IMG/VR virus record: IMGVR_UViG_3300023184_009074
Location: 19,445-83,444 of that record
From: a virus
Length of the DNA: 64,000 nt
Strand: one strand, 5' to 3'
This document shows, piece after piece, positions 7,289 to 14,920 of this stretch. The notes under the pieces are model-generated. The model was not told the origin of the DNA. It did not search any database and was given only the letters and a program-made list of their open reading frames with translations. Every line of letters begins with the position of its first letter. Positions within the stretch are counted from its first letter, which is position 1. The position numbers and the translations under genes are program-made.

Positions 7289-9289
7289 ATGAAACAATTG
7301 AATTTTAAAAAAATAAAAGCACAAAATTTTTTCTGTTTTGGAAATAAAGGAATTGAAATTGATTTTGAGCAATACAATAATATTATTCTTATAAATGGAA
7401 TTAACAAAGATGTAGTGGATCAAAATGGAAAATTTTCTTCAAATGGTTCTGGCAAATCAACTATTCCTCAGATATTAACTTATTGCTTTTATGGCAAGCC
7501 AATTAAATCTCCTAAGAAAATAAGTCACAAAGATATTATTAATAACAAAAACGCTAAGAAGCTTAGCGTAGAAGTGACATTTGATAATTATAAAATAATA
7601 AGGACAAGAAAGCCTGATTCTTTAAGAGTATGGAAGAGCGATGATGGTGTTTGGGATGATTCTACAGAGATAACATTGGGAGGAATGCCTTCTACTCAAG
7701 AATTAATTAATAATATTGTTGGTCTTTCTTATGAATCTTTTTTAAATGTTTGTATTTTCACAGACGATAATAATTCTTGTTTCTTAGAACTTGAAGCTAT
7801 TGAAAAGAGAAAGATTGTAGAAAACTTACTTAATCTTGAGAAGTATAGACTTTATTTGGAAGTAACAAAAGAATTAATTAAAGAAAATAAAGATAAAATA
7901 AAAGCTTCATCTTTAGAAATTTCTTATATTGATAATAATAAAAAAACGATTGAATCTAATGTTTCTATTATAAAAAGAAACATAGAATCATATAAAACAA
8001 ATTTAATAAATGAAATAAATTTTATTGATAAGAAAATACAAGACTTAAAAAATCAAATAGTAAATTCTTCTTATGATGAAGATTTTAAAAAATATGAAGA
8101 TGCACAAGAAAATATTAAAAAAATAGATTCTGCTTTAGAATCTTTGGAAACTAAAAAAACTGAAGTTTCTTTGAAAATACAAGATTTATATGAATCTTAT
8201 AAAAAAGCAATTTCTAATAAATCAGATCACGATTTGATTTTAACACAGGAGAAAAACAATGTTTCTGTAATTTTGAAACTAATTGATGAATTGAATAAGA
8301 GAATTTCAAAATTTCAAAACATTGAACCAAACATTACTTGCGATAAATGTTATGGAACTATTAACCCAGAAAACTATCAAGAGTTTTTCGACAAAGCAAT
8401 TATTGATAAAAATATTCAAGAAAAAGAAATTGAAAAAGCAAAAGAAAAATTAAACGAGGAATTAATAAAACAAAAAGACTTGTCTGAAAAAATAAGTTCC
8501 TTAAATGAAAACATTAATAAGATAAAAGCATTTTATGATAAGATTTCTGCCGAAGAAACAAAACTTAAAAATGGAAGAAGTGTTTATTTTTCTGTGAAAA
8601 AGCCAGAACAAACCAATCAAGAAATCATTATTAAAAGCAAGGTTGAATCTTTGCAAGAAGAAAAAGCAGATAAAAACAAGCAACTTATAGAGAAGAATCC
8701 ACATGAAGAATTACTTGATCAAAATAATAAAAGCTTAGAAGAAATTAAAGAAAAATATGATGGCATTAAAAAACAAATAGCAGATACAGAAGCACTTTAT
8801 TCTTATTATGATTTTTGGGCTGATGCATTTGGTGATGATGGAATTAGAAAATTTGTTATAAATGAAATTGTACCAGCATTAAATTCAAAACTTGATTATT
8901 GGCTTCAAATATTAATTGATAATAAAATTAAAGTATCATTTGATGATTCTTTGAATGAAACTATAACTAAATATCCTGACAACGACAAAGAATTAATTTA
9001 TGCTGTCTTAAGCAATGGACAAAAAAGAAGAATAAACTTGGCTGTAACACAAGCATTTGCACATGTCATGATGCTTAGTCATGGTATTTGTCCAAATATA
9101 ATATTCCTAGATGAAATTTCTACAAACATAGATTCGATTGGCATACATGCAATTTATAATATGATTTGTGAATTATCAAAAAATAAAAAAGTTTTTATTA
9201 CCACTCATGACCAAGATCTTATTTCTATGCTAAGTGGTTGCCAGGAAATAACTTTGGAATTAAAAAATGGTGAAAGTTCCTTAAAATAG
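7289..9289 (+). CDS. 46: gp46-like recombination ATPase subunit (SbcC/Rad50 family)
   Basis: This is the SMC-like ATPase partner of gp47. Visible features are Walker A (S-N-G-S-G-K-S-T, about residue 50), two long coiled-coil arms, a zinc hook C-D-K-C at mid-protein (about residue 350), an ABC-type signature S-N-G-Q-K-R-R, and Walker B/D-loop N-I-I-F-L-D-E-I-S-T-N-I-D followed by a switch His (T-T-H-D). At 666 aa it is longer than T4 gp46 (560), mainly in the coiled coil. It ends in TAG. Confidence 0.94.
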   Translation: MKQLNFKKIKAQNFFCFGNKGIEIDFEQYNNIILINGINKDVVDQNGKFSSNGSGKSTIPQILTYCFYGKPIKSPKKISHKDIINNKNAKKLSVEVTFDNYKIIRTRKPDSLRVWKSDDGVWDDSTEITLGGMPSTQELINNIVGLSYESFLNVCIFTDDNNSCFLELEAIEKRKIVENLLNLEKYRLYLEVTKELIKENKDKIKASSLEISYIDNNKKTIESNVSIIKRNIESYKTNLINEINFIDKKIQDLKNQIVNSSYDEDFKKYEDAQENIKKIDSALESLETKKTEVSLKIQDLYESYKKAISNKSDHDLILTQEKNNVSVILKLIDELNKRISKFQNIEPNITCDKCYGTINPENYQEFFDKAIIDKNIQEKEIEKAKEKLNEELIKQKDLSEKISSLNENINKIKAFYDKISAEETKLKNGRSVYFSVKKPEQTNQEIIIKSKVESLQEEKADKNKQLIEKNPHEELLDQNNKSLEEIKEKYDGIKKQIADTEALYSYYDFWADAFGDDGIRKFVINEIVPALNSKLDYWLQILIDNKIKVSFDDSLNETITKYPDNDKELIYAVLSNGQKRRINLAVTQAFAHVMMLSHGICPNIIFLDEISTNIDSIGIHAIYNMICELSKNKKVFITTHDQDLISMLSGCQEITLELKNGESSLK

Positions 9290-9377
9290 ATTTGATTTTT
9301 TATAAAAGTAAATTTAAAATAGAATTCAGAAGCATAAATAAAATCCACAAATTAAAAAGTTGAATTGAAAGGTTAAA

Positions 9378-11621
9378 ATGTCTCTGAAATCATTATCTGA
9401 CTATACTTTTGCAAGTCGTTATGCACGATACGATAAAAATAAAAAAAGAAGAGAAACTTGGCATGAAGCAATTGAGCGTGTCAAAGGCATGCATCTTACA
9501 AAATATCCAATGGCATCAGATGATATTAATTGGGCATTTGAACATGTTCATAATAAAGTTGCACTTGGTAGTCAAAGAGCTTTGCAATTTGGCGGAGATC
9601 CAATTTTAAAGCGTAATGCAAAAATTTATAATTGTATTAGTGCCTATTGTGATAGGCCTAGATTTTTTCAGGAATGTACTTGGCTTTTACTTAATGGTTG
9701 TGGAACTGGGTTTTCTGTTCAGCGACATCATGTTGATAAATTACCAGATTTTCACATTACTAAATCAAGTGATTTGTCAGAAGAAAAAATTTACAAAATT
9801 GATGATAGTATAGAAGGATGGTCAGATGCTCTTGGGGCTTTAATTGCGAGTTATATTCCTCATTCTGAGTTTTCTGATTTTTACGGCAAAAAAGTAACTT
9901 TTGATTATTCTATTATTAGGCCAAAAGGTTCATCTTTATCATATGGTGTAGGTAAAGCACCAGGTCATGAACCACTTGAAAAGGCATTGGAAAAAATTCG
10001 TGATTTACTTAGTAAATCTGTCGATGCTGGTAATAAAAAATTAAGAACAATTGATGCATATGACATAGTAATGCATGCCTCTGATGCTGTACTTAGCGGG
10101 GGTGTCCGCAGAAGTGCCACTTTAGCCATGTTTAGTGTTGATGATGAATTAATGTTTAATGCTAAAATTGGCAATTGGTATTATGAAAATCCACAAAGAG
10201 CAAGGTCGAACAATAGTGCATTACTATTAAAAAATAATACAGGAAGAGAAGATTATCATCGTTTATTTGAATCTACTAGGCAATTTGGAGAACCAGGTAT
10301 TATTTGGAGTCACAGCACTGAACAATTATTCAATCCTTGCGTGGAAATTGGACTTTATGGTTATGATGAGCAAGGCAATTCTGGATGGCAAGCTTGCAAT
10401 CTTTCAACTATAAATGGTGCAAAATTACAAACTAAAGAAAATTTTGCTTTGGCTGCGAAAGTTGCTTCTATTATTGGAACTTTGCAAGCAGGCTACACTG
10501 ACTTTGATTATCTTGGTGAAATTAGCGAATCTATTATAAGAAGAGAAGCCCTTCTTGGTGTTAGTATGACTGGTATTATGGATTATCCAAACATTACCTT
10601 GGATAAAAATAATCTTCGTGAAATGGCGGGTATAGTTCTTCAGACTAATGAAGATATTGCAAATAAAATTGGAATTAATATTGCAGCAAGAACAACTTGT
10701 GTAAAACCAGAAGGAACAGCAAGTTGTTTGCTTGGTACTTCTAGTGGAATTCACCCTGCACACGCTAGAAGATATATTCGTAGAGTTCAAAGTAATGCTG
10801 CAGAAACACCAATTCAACATTTTAAACTTTATAACCCTACTGCTATTGAAACATCGTTATGGAGTGCAAATGGAACGGATGAAGTAATTAGTTTTTTAAT
10901 TGAAATGCCAGAACATGTAATAACAAAAGATAGTATTTCTGCTGTTCAGCTTCTTGAAACTGTTAAGTTGGTTCAGGAAAACTGGGTTGAAACTGGTAAA
11001 AGGCCAGAAAAATGTGTGCATCCTTGGATGTCTCATAATGTTAGTAATACAATTAATGTTAAAGATAGCGAATGGAAAGATGTAGAAGATTTTATTTATG
11101 ACAATCGTGAAAGCTTTGCTGGAATTTCTTTATTGCCAGCTACTGGTGATCTTGATTATCCACAAGCACCATTTTCTAAAATCCTTACAGTTGAAGAGAT
11201 AGTAGAAAAATATGGTAAGGGTTGTATTTTTGCTTCTGGATTAATTGTTGATGCTCTTCATGCTTTTCATAATAATTTATGGAGAGCTTGTGATGCAGCT
11301 TTAGGTGTTTTTGAAGTTCAAGAGCCTAAAGCACCAGAAAAACTAAACGATGAAATAATGCAAAAATTACAATTAGAGTGGGTTCATTTTAATTTACAAA
11401 AAGATTGGGTTAGAAGAGCCAAACAATTTTCAGAAAGACATTTAAAAGGTAATGTTAAAGAACTTACTTATCTTTTAAAAGATATCAACAATAATAAACT
11501 ATGGGAAGATTTAAACAGAGTGTACATTAATGTTAATTGGGATGAAATGTACGAGGAAGATGATACAACTAAATTGGTAGAAAATGTTGCTTGTGCTGGT
11601 GGAGCTTGTAGTACTTTTTAA
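9378..11621 (+). CDS. nrdJ: Adenosylcobalamin-dependent ribonucleoside-triphosphate reductase (class II, monomeric)
   Basis: It converts ribonucleotides to deoxyribonucleotides with vitamin B12 as radical source, feeding phage DNA synthesis without a small subunit or oxygen. The 747 aa match the monomeric Lactobacillus leichmannii-type enzyme (739). Characteristic segments are N-C-I-S-A-Y-C, G-C-G-T-G-F-S, S-G-G-V-R-R-S-A, the radical-site segment N-P-C-V-E-I, G-T-A-S-C-L-L-G-T-S-S-G-I-H, and the C-terminal redox pair C-A-G-G-A-C-S-T-F. An AAAGGTT site precedes the ATG. It needs cobalamin from the host or environment. Confidence 0.95.
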   Translation: MSLKSLSDYTFASRYARYDKNKKRRETWHEAIERVKGMHLTKYPMASDDINWAFEHVHNKVALGSQRALQFGGDPILKRNAKIYNCISAYCDRPRFFQECTWLLLNGCGTGFSVQRHHVDKLPDFHITKSSDLSEEKIYKIDDSIEGWSDALGALIASYIPHSEFSDFYGKKVTFDYSIIRPKGSSLSYGVGKAPGHEPLEKALEKIRDLLSKSVDAGNKKLRTIDAYDIVMHASDAVLSGGVRRSATLAMFSVDDELMFNAKIGNWYYENPQRARSNNSALLLKNNTGREDYHRLFESTRQFGEPGIIWSHSTEQLFNPCVEIGLYGYDEQGNSGWQACNLSTINGAKLQTKENFALAAKVASIIGTLQAGYTDFDYLGEISESIIRREALLGVSMTGIMDYPNITLDKNNLREMAGIVLQTNEDIANKIGINIAARTTCVKPEGTASCLLGTSSGIHPAHARRYIRRVQSNAAETPIQHFKLYNPTAIETSLWSANGTDEVISFLIEMPEHVITKDSISAVQLLETVKLVQENWVETGKRPEKCVHPWMSHNVSNTINVKDSEWKDVEDFIYDNRESFAGISLLPATGDLDYPQAPFSKILTVEEIVEKYGKGCIFASGLIVDALHAFHNNLWRACDAALGVFEVQEPKAPEKLNDEIMQKLQLEWVHFNLQKDWVRRAKQFSERHLKGNVKELTYLLKDINNNKLWEDLNRVYINVNWDEMYEEDDTTKLVENVACAGGACSTF

Positions 11622-11676
11622 GTATTTTAAAATAGTTTATTGTTGCGAAATTAAATAATATGAAAACAGGTGATTA

Positions 11677-12135
11677 GTGAAGCAAGAATTAGAAGATAAG
11701 CTGTATGATTCTTTTGCTCATTTATTTCCAAATAGTCTTATTTATGGAATTGAATGTGAAGATGGTTGGTTTGAATTGATATTTAATCTTTGCAAGCAGT
11801 TGGCTGATGAAAATATTGAAGTTACTCAAATAAAAGAAAAGTTTGGGACGCTTAGATTTTATTATAATTTTGGAAGTGATAAAATCAAAGATTTGGTTAA
11901 AATTGCAGAAGCTAAAGCTTCTGCCACTTGTGAGTTTTGTGGTAAGACAGGACAATTATATTCAAAAGGTTGGTGTAAAACTTTATGCAATGAACATGCA
12001 AATGAGTTTTATAAAGAAGAATATAAATATGATTACATTTGTGAAAATTGCAATTTTAATTTTAATTACGAAGGTAATTTAGATAATTTTCAATGTCCAC
12101 GATGTAGATGTGAAAAAATTGTAAAAAAATCTTAA
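11677..12135 (+). CDS. Zinc-ribbon protein (152 aa)
   Basis: The start is GTG, supported by AGG 7 nt upstream; a five-codon ATG reading frame just before it ends in TAG overlapping this GTG. The N-terminal 85 residues are globular. The C-terminal half has three metal-site pairs: C-E-F-C, then W-C-K-T-L-C with a following H, then C-E-N-C and C-P-R-C. This suggests two zinc fingers, one of zinc-ribbon type. Nucleic-acid or protein binding is likely, but no family is recognised. It lies downstream of the reductase and converges on the Cys-rich peptide gene. Confidence 0.8.
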   Translation: MKQELEDKLYDSFAHLFPNSLIYGIECEDGWFELIFNLCKQLADENIEVTQIKEKFGTLRFYYNFGSDKIKDLVKIAEAKASATCEFCGKTGQLYSKGWCKTLCNEHANEFYKEEYKYDYICENCNFNFNYEGNLDNFQCPRCRCEKIVKKS

Positions 12136-12136
12136 T

Positions 12137-12283
12137 TTATCTTAGACAGCTTTCATTTTTTAATTCAAAGCAATGACAGGCATGACATTTACGAAAATGT
12201 TTTATGCAATGATTGTCAGATTTTGTCACAACAAAAATAAAAGAAGATAAAATAATTGATCCAATTAATATAATTTTTTTCAT
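12137..12283 (-). CDS. Secreted or membrane-anchored Cys-rich peptide (48 aa)
   Basis: ATG at 12283 opens M-K-K-I-I-L-I-G-S-I-I-L-S-S-F-I-F-V-V-T, a Lys-Lys plus hydrophobic signal peptide or single membrane span. About 28 polar residues follow with five Cys and four His (H-C, K-C-H-A-C-H-C, S-C-L-R). It ends TAA at 12137, one base past the stop of the convergent gene. The promoter-like box AATATATA sits 4 nt before ATG. It is divergent from the ECF sigma gene. The Cys/His pattern could bind metal or heme or form disulphides; C-H-A-C-H is not a canonical C-x-x-C-H heme site. Function unknown. Confidence 0.6.
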   Translation of the reverse strand: MKKIILIGSIILSSFIFVVTKSDNHCIKHFRKCHACHCFELKNESCLR

Positions 12284-12287
12284 ATAT

Positions 12288-12295
12288 TATATATT
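12288..12295 (-). promoter_or_regulatory. Candidate -10 box AATATATA, 4 nt before ATG
   Basis: On the minus strand AATATATA is followed by four bases and the ATG of the Cys-rich peptide at 12283. There is no Shine-Dalgarno. It is a weaker variant of the NNTAAATA box. Confidence 0.35.
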
Positions 12296-12372
12296 GCGTT
12301 TTATTATTTATTGCTTAAAATAAAATATAGGAAAATGGCACTATTGTTTTTTAATTAAAGCAAAAATTTAAT

Positions 12373-12957
12373 ATGGTATATTCTGAAGCCTGTGATGAAA
12401 TTTTAGCAATTAAGTTAAGTTGTGGAGACAACATAGCATTTGAAGTTATTTATCAAAGATATTATTCTTCTGCCTATAATATATTCTTAAAAAGATTATC
12501 AAATAAAGAATCAGCAGAAGATGCAACTCATGATCTTTTCGTTAAGCTAAGATGTAAAATAAAAACCTTTGATAAGGTAAGATGTTTTAAGGCTTGGTTT
12601 TTAATAGTAGCTAAAAGGTTTGCCATTGATATTTTAAGAAGAAGAAAAAATGAAATAAGCTTAGATGTTTTCAATGCCAAGAATAGTGGAGAGTGTTATC
12701 TTGAAAAGTTAAATTACAATCAAGATTTGTTAGAAAAAATCACAACGGAAGAAAATATTAACATTGTTAAAAAAGTATTCAATCAAATGTCAGATACGCA
12801 CAGAAGAATATTGATTTATTATTACTTTGATGATTTATCTTCTGAAGAAATAGCCGTGTTGATGAATACACCTATTGGCACTGTAAAATCAAGGATTTCT
12901 AGAGCTTTAACATTATTTAGGGAATTCCTTGGAAACATTAAAGGAGATTTAAATTGA
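12373..12957 (+). CDS. ECF-family RNA polymerase sigma factor
   Basis: This 194-aa protein has the two-domain layout of extracytoplasmic-function sigma factors. Region 2 is at about 20-95 (F-x-x-I-Y-Q-R-Y-Y, E-S-A-E-D-A-T-H-D-L-F-V-K, then K-A-W-F-L-I-V-A-K-R-F-A-I-D-I-L-R-R-R). Region 4 is at about 135-190 (L-S-S-E-E-I-A-V-L-M-N-T-P-I-G-T-V-K-S-R, a helix-turn-helix). It would bind host core RNA polymerase and redirect it to a promoter set. It is encoded apart from the gp55-like sigma at 33.2 kb. No anti-sigma gene is evident, though the divergent membrane peptide could be examined for that role. It overlaps the next gene's TTG start. Confidence 0.93.
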   Translation: MVYSEACDEILAIKLSCGDNIAFEVIYQRYYSSAYNIFLKRLSNKESAEDATHDLFVKLRCKIKTFDKVRCFKAWFLIVAKRFAIDILRRRKNEISLDVFNAKNSGECYLEKLNYNQDLLEKITTEENINIVKKVFNQMSDTHRRILIYYYFDDLSSEEIAVLMNTPIGTVKSRISRALTLFREFLGNIKGDLN

Positions 12958-13166
12958 ATGGATTTTGTTTTTTTGGAAATCTATCGAAGAAATTATTTTG
13001 GGAAATTCAAGTTCTTTCTAGAATAAGGAAATTTAAAGATGGCATAACATTTATAAAAATAAATTTAAATTATGATAATTATGAAGGCGATCATAATCCT
13101 TGTTTTACATTTGAACTTACAGTGTTTAATGTTTACAATCATTTTATTATTTTTAGTAAAAATTAA
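12954..13166 (+). CDS. Hypothetical protein (70 aa, TTG start)
   Basis: An AAAGGAG ribosome site 7 nt upstream fits a TTG start at 12954 that overlaps the TGA of the sigma factor gene, so it is translationally coupled to it. The protein is small and beta-strand-like, rich in Phe and Asn. No known family. A regulatory partner of the sigma factor is possible from the coupling but unsupported by sequence. Confidence 0.6.
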   Translation: MNGFCFFGNLSKKLFWEIQVLSRIRKFKDGITFIKINLNYDNYEGDHNPCFTFELTVFNVYNHFIIFSKN

Positions 13167-13175
13167 GGAATTGTA

Positions 13176-13610
13176 ATGAGCACTAAATCTTCTTTGTATT
13201 ATTCAAATGAAATGCATTTATATAAAGAATTCACTGAAGATAATTCTATATTTTTAAAAATTAAAAAAATTAATTTAGAATTAAAAATGGAATTTAAATT
13301 AATAGATTTTTTAAAAATTGTTAGCACTATTGATTTTAATTCATTGATATTGCAGACTAATTTGTCTGACATTGAAATAAAAAAATATTGTATTAAGCGA
13401 GTCAAAGAAAGAATCAACGAACAAAATCCTATTATGGGAATTTACGCATATATGATCTTTGGGGATAAAAACATGTCAGAAGATGAACAAGTGCAATTAG
13501 CATTTGAATATTATTGCAATAAAAGAGATGAACTTAAAAAAATATATGATGAGCTAAACAAGTCTAAGTTTTCAAAAAATTTTTTTGGATTGGAAGACAT
13601 CATTAATTGA
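13176..13610 (+). CDS. Hypothetical protein (144 aa)
   Basis: It begins 9 nt after the previous stop with an AAGGAATTGTA ribosome site, so it belongs to the sigma-factor operon. Mostly helical, charged and acidic toward the middle; no cysteine motif, membrane span or family recognised. It ends one base before the stop of the convergent 245-aa gene. Confidence 0.75.
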   Translation: MSTKSSLYYSNEMHLYKEFTEDNSIFLKIKKINLELKMEFKLIDFLKIVSTIDFNSLILQTNLSDIEIKKYCIKRVKERINEQNPIMGIYAYMIFGDKNMSEDEQVQLAFEYYCNKRDELKKIYDELNKSKFSKNFFGLEDIIN

Positions 13611-14348
13611 CTATATGCTTGATTCTGTAAGCCATTTTTTAAAAGAAAAATTCTCACTTGTGAATCTTTGCTGCCAATCCTGTGTCCTAGAAGGTTGTGG
13701 AATATACATGGATGCTTTTGTAGTTGGTGCAGTAACAGTCTTTAAAATTTGACCTTCTTCTAATTCTCCAAGAGTATAACTTCTAGATTGATTTGTTTTG
13801 TAAGAAAAAACTTCAATTTCTTGTTCTTTCAATTCGCTTTCATCTAGAATATCCATCACATCCATATCTTGTGCTATGTCATATGCTGCGTTGACAATTT
13901 TTCTAGCTGTTTCTTGATTAAATTCCCATACTTCAAAATTATTTTGTCTAATAATAATATATCCTAAATATTTACATCCATATTTTCTAGAATCTCCATG
14001 TAATGCTTGCATTGCTTCTGTTAATTTTGGATTAGAAACTAATTTATAATTAATATCTTTTATGCCATCGTAAAGACTATAAACATTATCTGGGTCATAC
14101 TCTTCTTGACGAATATCTCTCTCAACTTTCATTTTGTTTACTTCTAATTCTTGAATAAGTTCTTCTGATATTTTTGATTTTTCTGATTTTTCTATTAAGT
14201 CTTCTGCAATGTTAACTAGTTCTTCTGCATATGTTCCGCAAATTGCTTGCATAATATGTGCTTCATGACCCATATCACTGACATCACCATCAGCACCTAT
14301 TAAATAACTGCCATCATAAATATATTCGCCTCTTAAAAAGTCAATCAT
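13611..14348 (-). CDS. Paralogue of the ART protein's N-terminal region, ending in a targeting-like motif (245 aa)
   Basis: Residues 1-232 align with about residues 85-327 of the ADP-ribosyltransferase protein at 14917-16365. Shared landmarks are A-I-x-x-x-x-x-E-E-L-V-N-I-A-E, a K-L-T-E-A-M-Q-A-L segment, K-Y-G-C-K-x-L-G-x-I-I-I-R, E-V-W-E-x-N-Q and S-Y-K-T-N. The protein then stops at F-S-F-K-K-W-L-T-E-S-S-I, exactly the motif that precedes the ART domain in its paralogue. It looks like a copy lacking the enzyme domain, or a carrier for a C-terminal signal. AAGGAT precedes the ATG. Confidence 0.8.
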   Translation of the reverse strand: MIDFLRGEYIYDGSYLIGADGDVSDMGHEAHIMQAICGTYAEELVNIAEDLIEKSEKSKISEELIQELEVNKMKVERDIRQEEYDPDNVYSLYDGIKDINYKLVSNPKLTEAMQALHGDSRKYGCKYLGYIIIRQNNFEVWEFNQETARKIVNAAYDIAQDMDVMDILDESELKEQEIEVFSYKTNQSRSYTLGELEEGQILKTVTAPTTKASMYIPQPSRTQDWQQRFTSENFSFKKWLTESSI

Positions 14349-14350
14349 TA

Positions 14351-14920
14351 TTAATCCTTATTTAAAGTACTTATTACAATAGGTTGTATATCTAAAAGTT
14401 CAGTATCGTTTTTAAAAATTCTTGGAAATCTTTTTGCTATTACAGGATTGAAGTTAAATGGTTTTACTTTTACATGTCTATCTTCGTTTATTCCAAGTGC
14501 ATACAATTTAGCCATTGTTTTCCCAGCAGTAGGATCTAGATCATCTACAAGAATTGATTTTTTGCTTTTAGGTAATTTGTTTTCTTCTGGGTCAATAAAT
14601 TCATAATCTTCTATTCCAAAAATATTATTTTCATCTATTGGGATGCCAAGAGCTTTTATTACTTTTTTCTGAAATACACTTCCTCCAGCAGTAATAATAC
14701 AAACTTTGGCAATTGCTTTTAAATTATTTACAAAATCAATTGCATGTGGCCTTAGAAAACTAGCATAAGAATTGGTAATCAACACACCACTAAGAGCTTT
14801 AATTTCTTCTGGATTTTTAAAAGGTGGCACTTTATTAGTACTTACTAAAGTTTCATCTAAGTCTAAGAATATGATTGGATTTTCTTCTTTATTTTCAATC
14901 CATGTTTTAAAATTTATCAT
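14351..14920 (-). CDS. HAD-family phosphatase with capsid-targeting-like N-terminus
   Basis: After M-I-N-F-K-T-W-I-E-N comes a HAD hydrolase: motif I D-L-D-E-T (residues 20-24), motif II I-T-A-G-G (about 76-80), and motif IV V-D-D-L-D-P (about 125-130). D-x-D-x-T points to the phosphatase branch related to NLI-interacting/FCP1 factors, which act on phosphoprotein or small phosphoesters; the substrate is unknown. The N-terminal peptide fits the W-(L/I)-x core but has I-E-N then K-E-E, so the cleavage site is ambiguous. Its start overlaps the ART gene stop, so the two are coupled. Together they suggest an enzymatic effector pair. Confidence 0.85.
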   Translation of the reverse strand: MINFKTWIENKEENPIIFLDLDETLVSTNKVPPFKNPEEIKALSGVLITNSYASFLRPHAIDFVNNLKAIAKVCIITAGGSVFQKKVIKALGIPIDENNIFGIEDYEFIDPEENKLPKSKKSILVDDLDPTAGKTMAKLYALGINEDRHVKVKPFNFNPVIAKRFPRIFKNDTELLDIQPIVISTLNKD

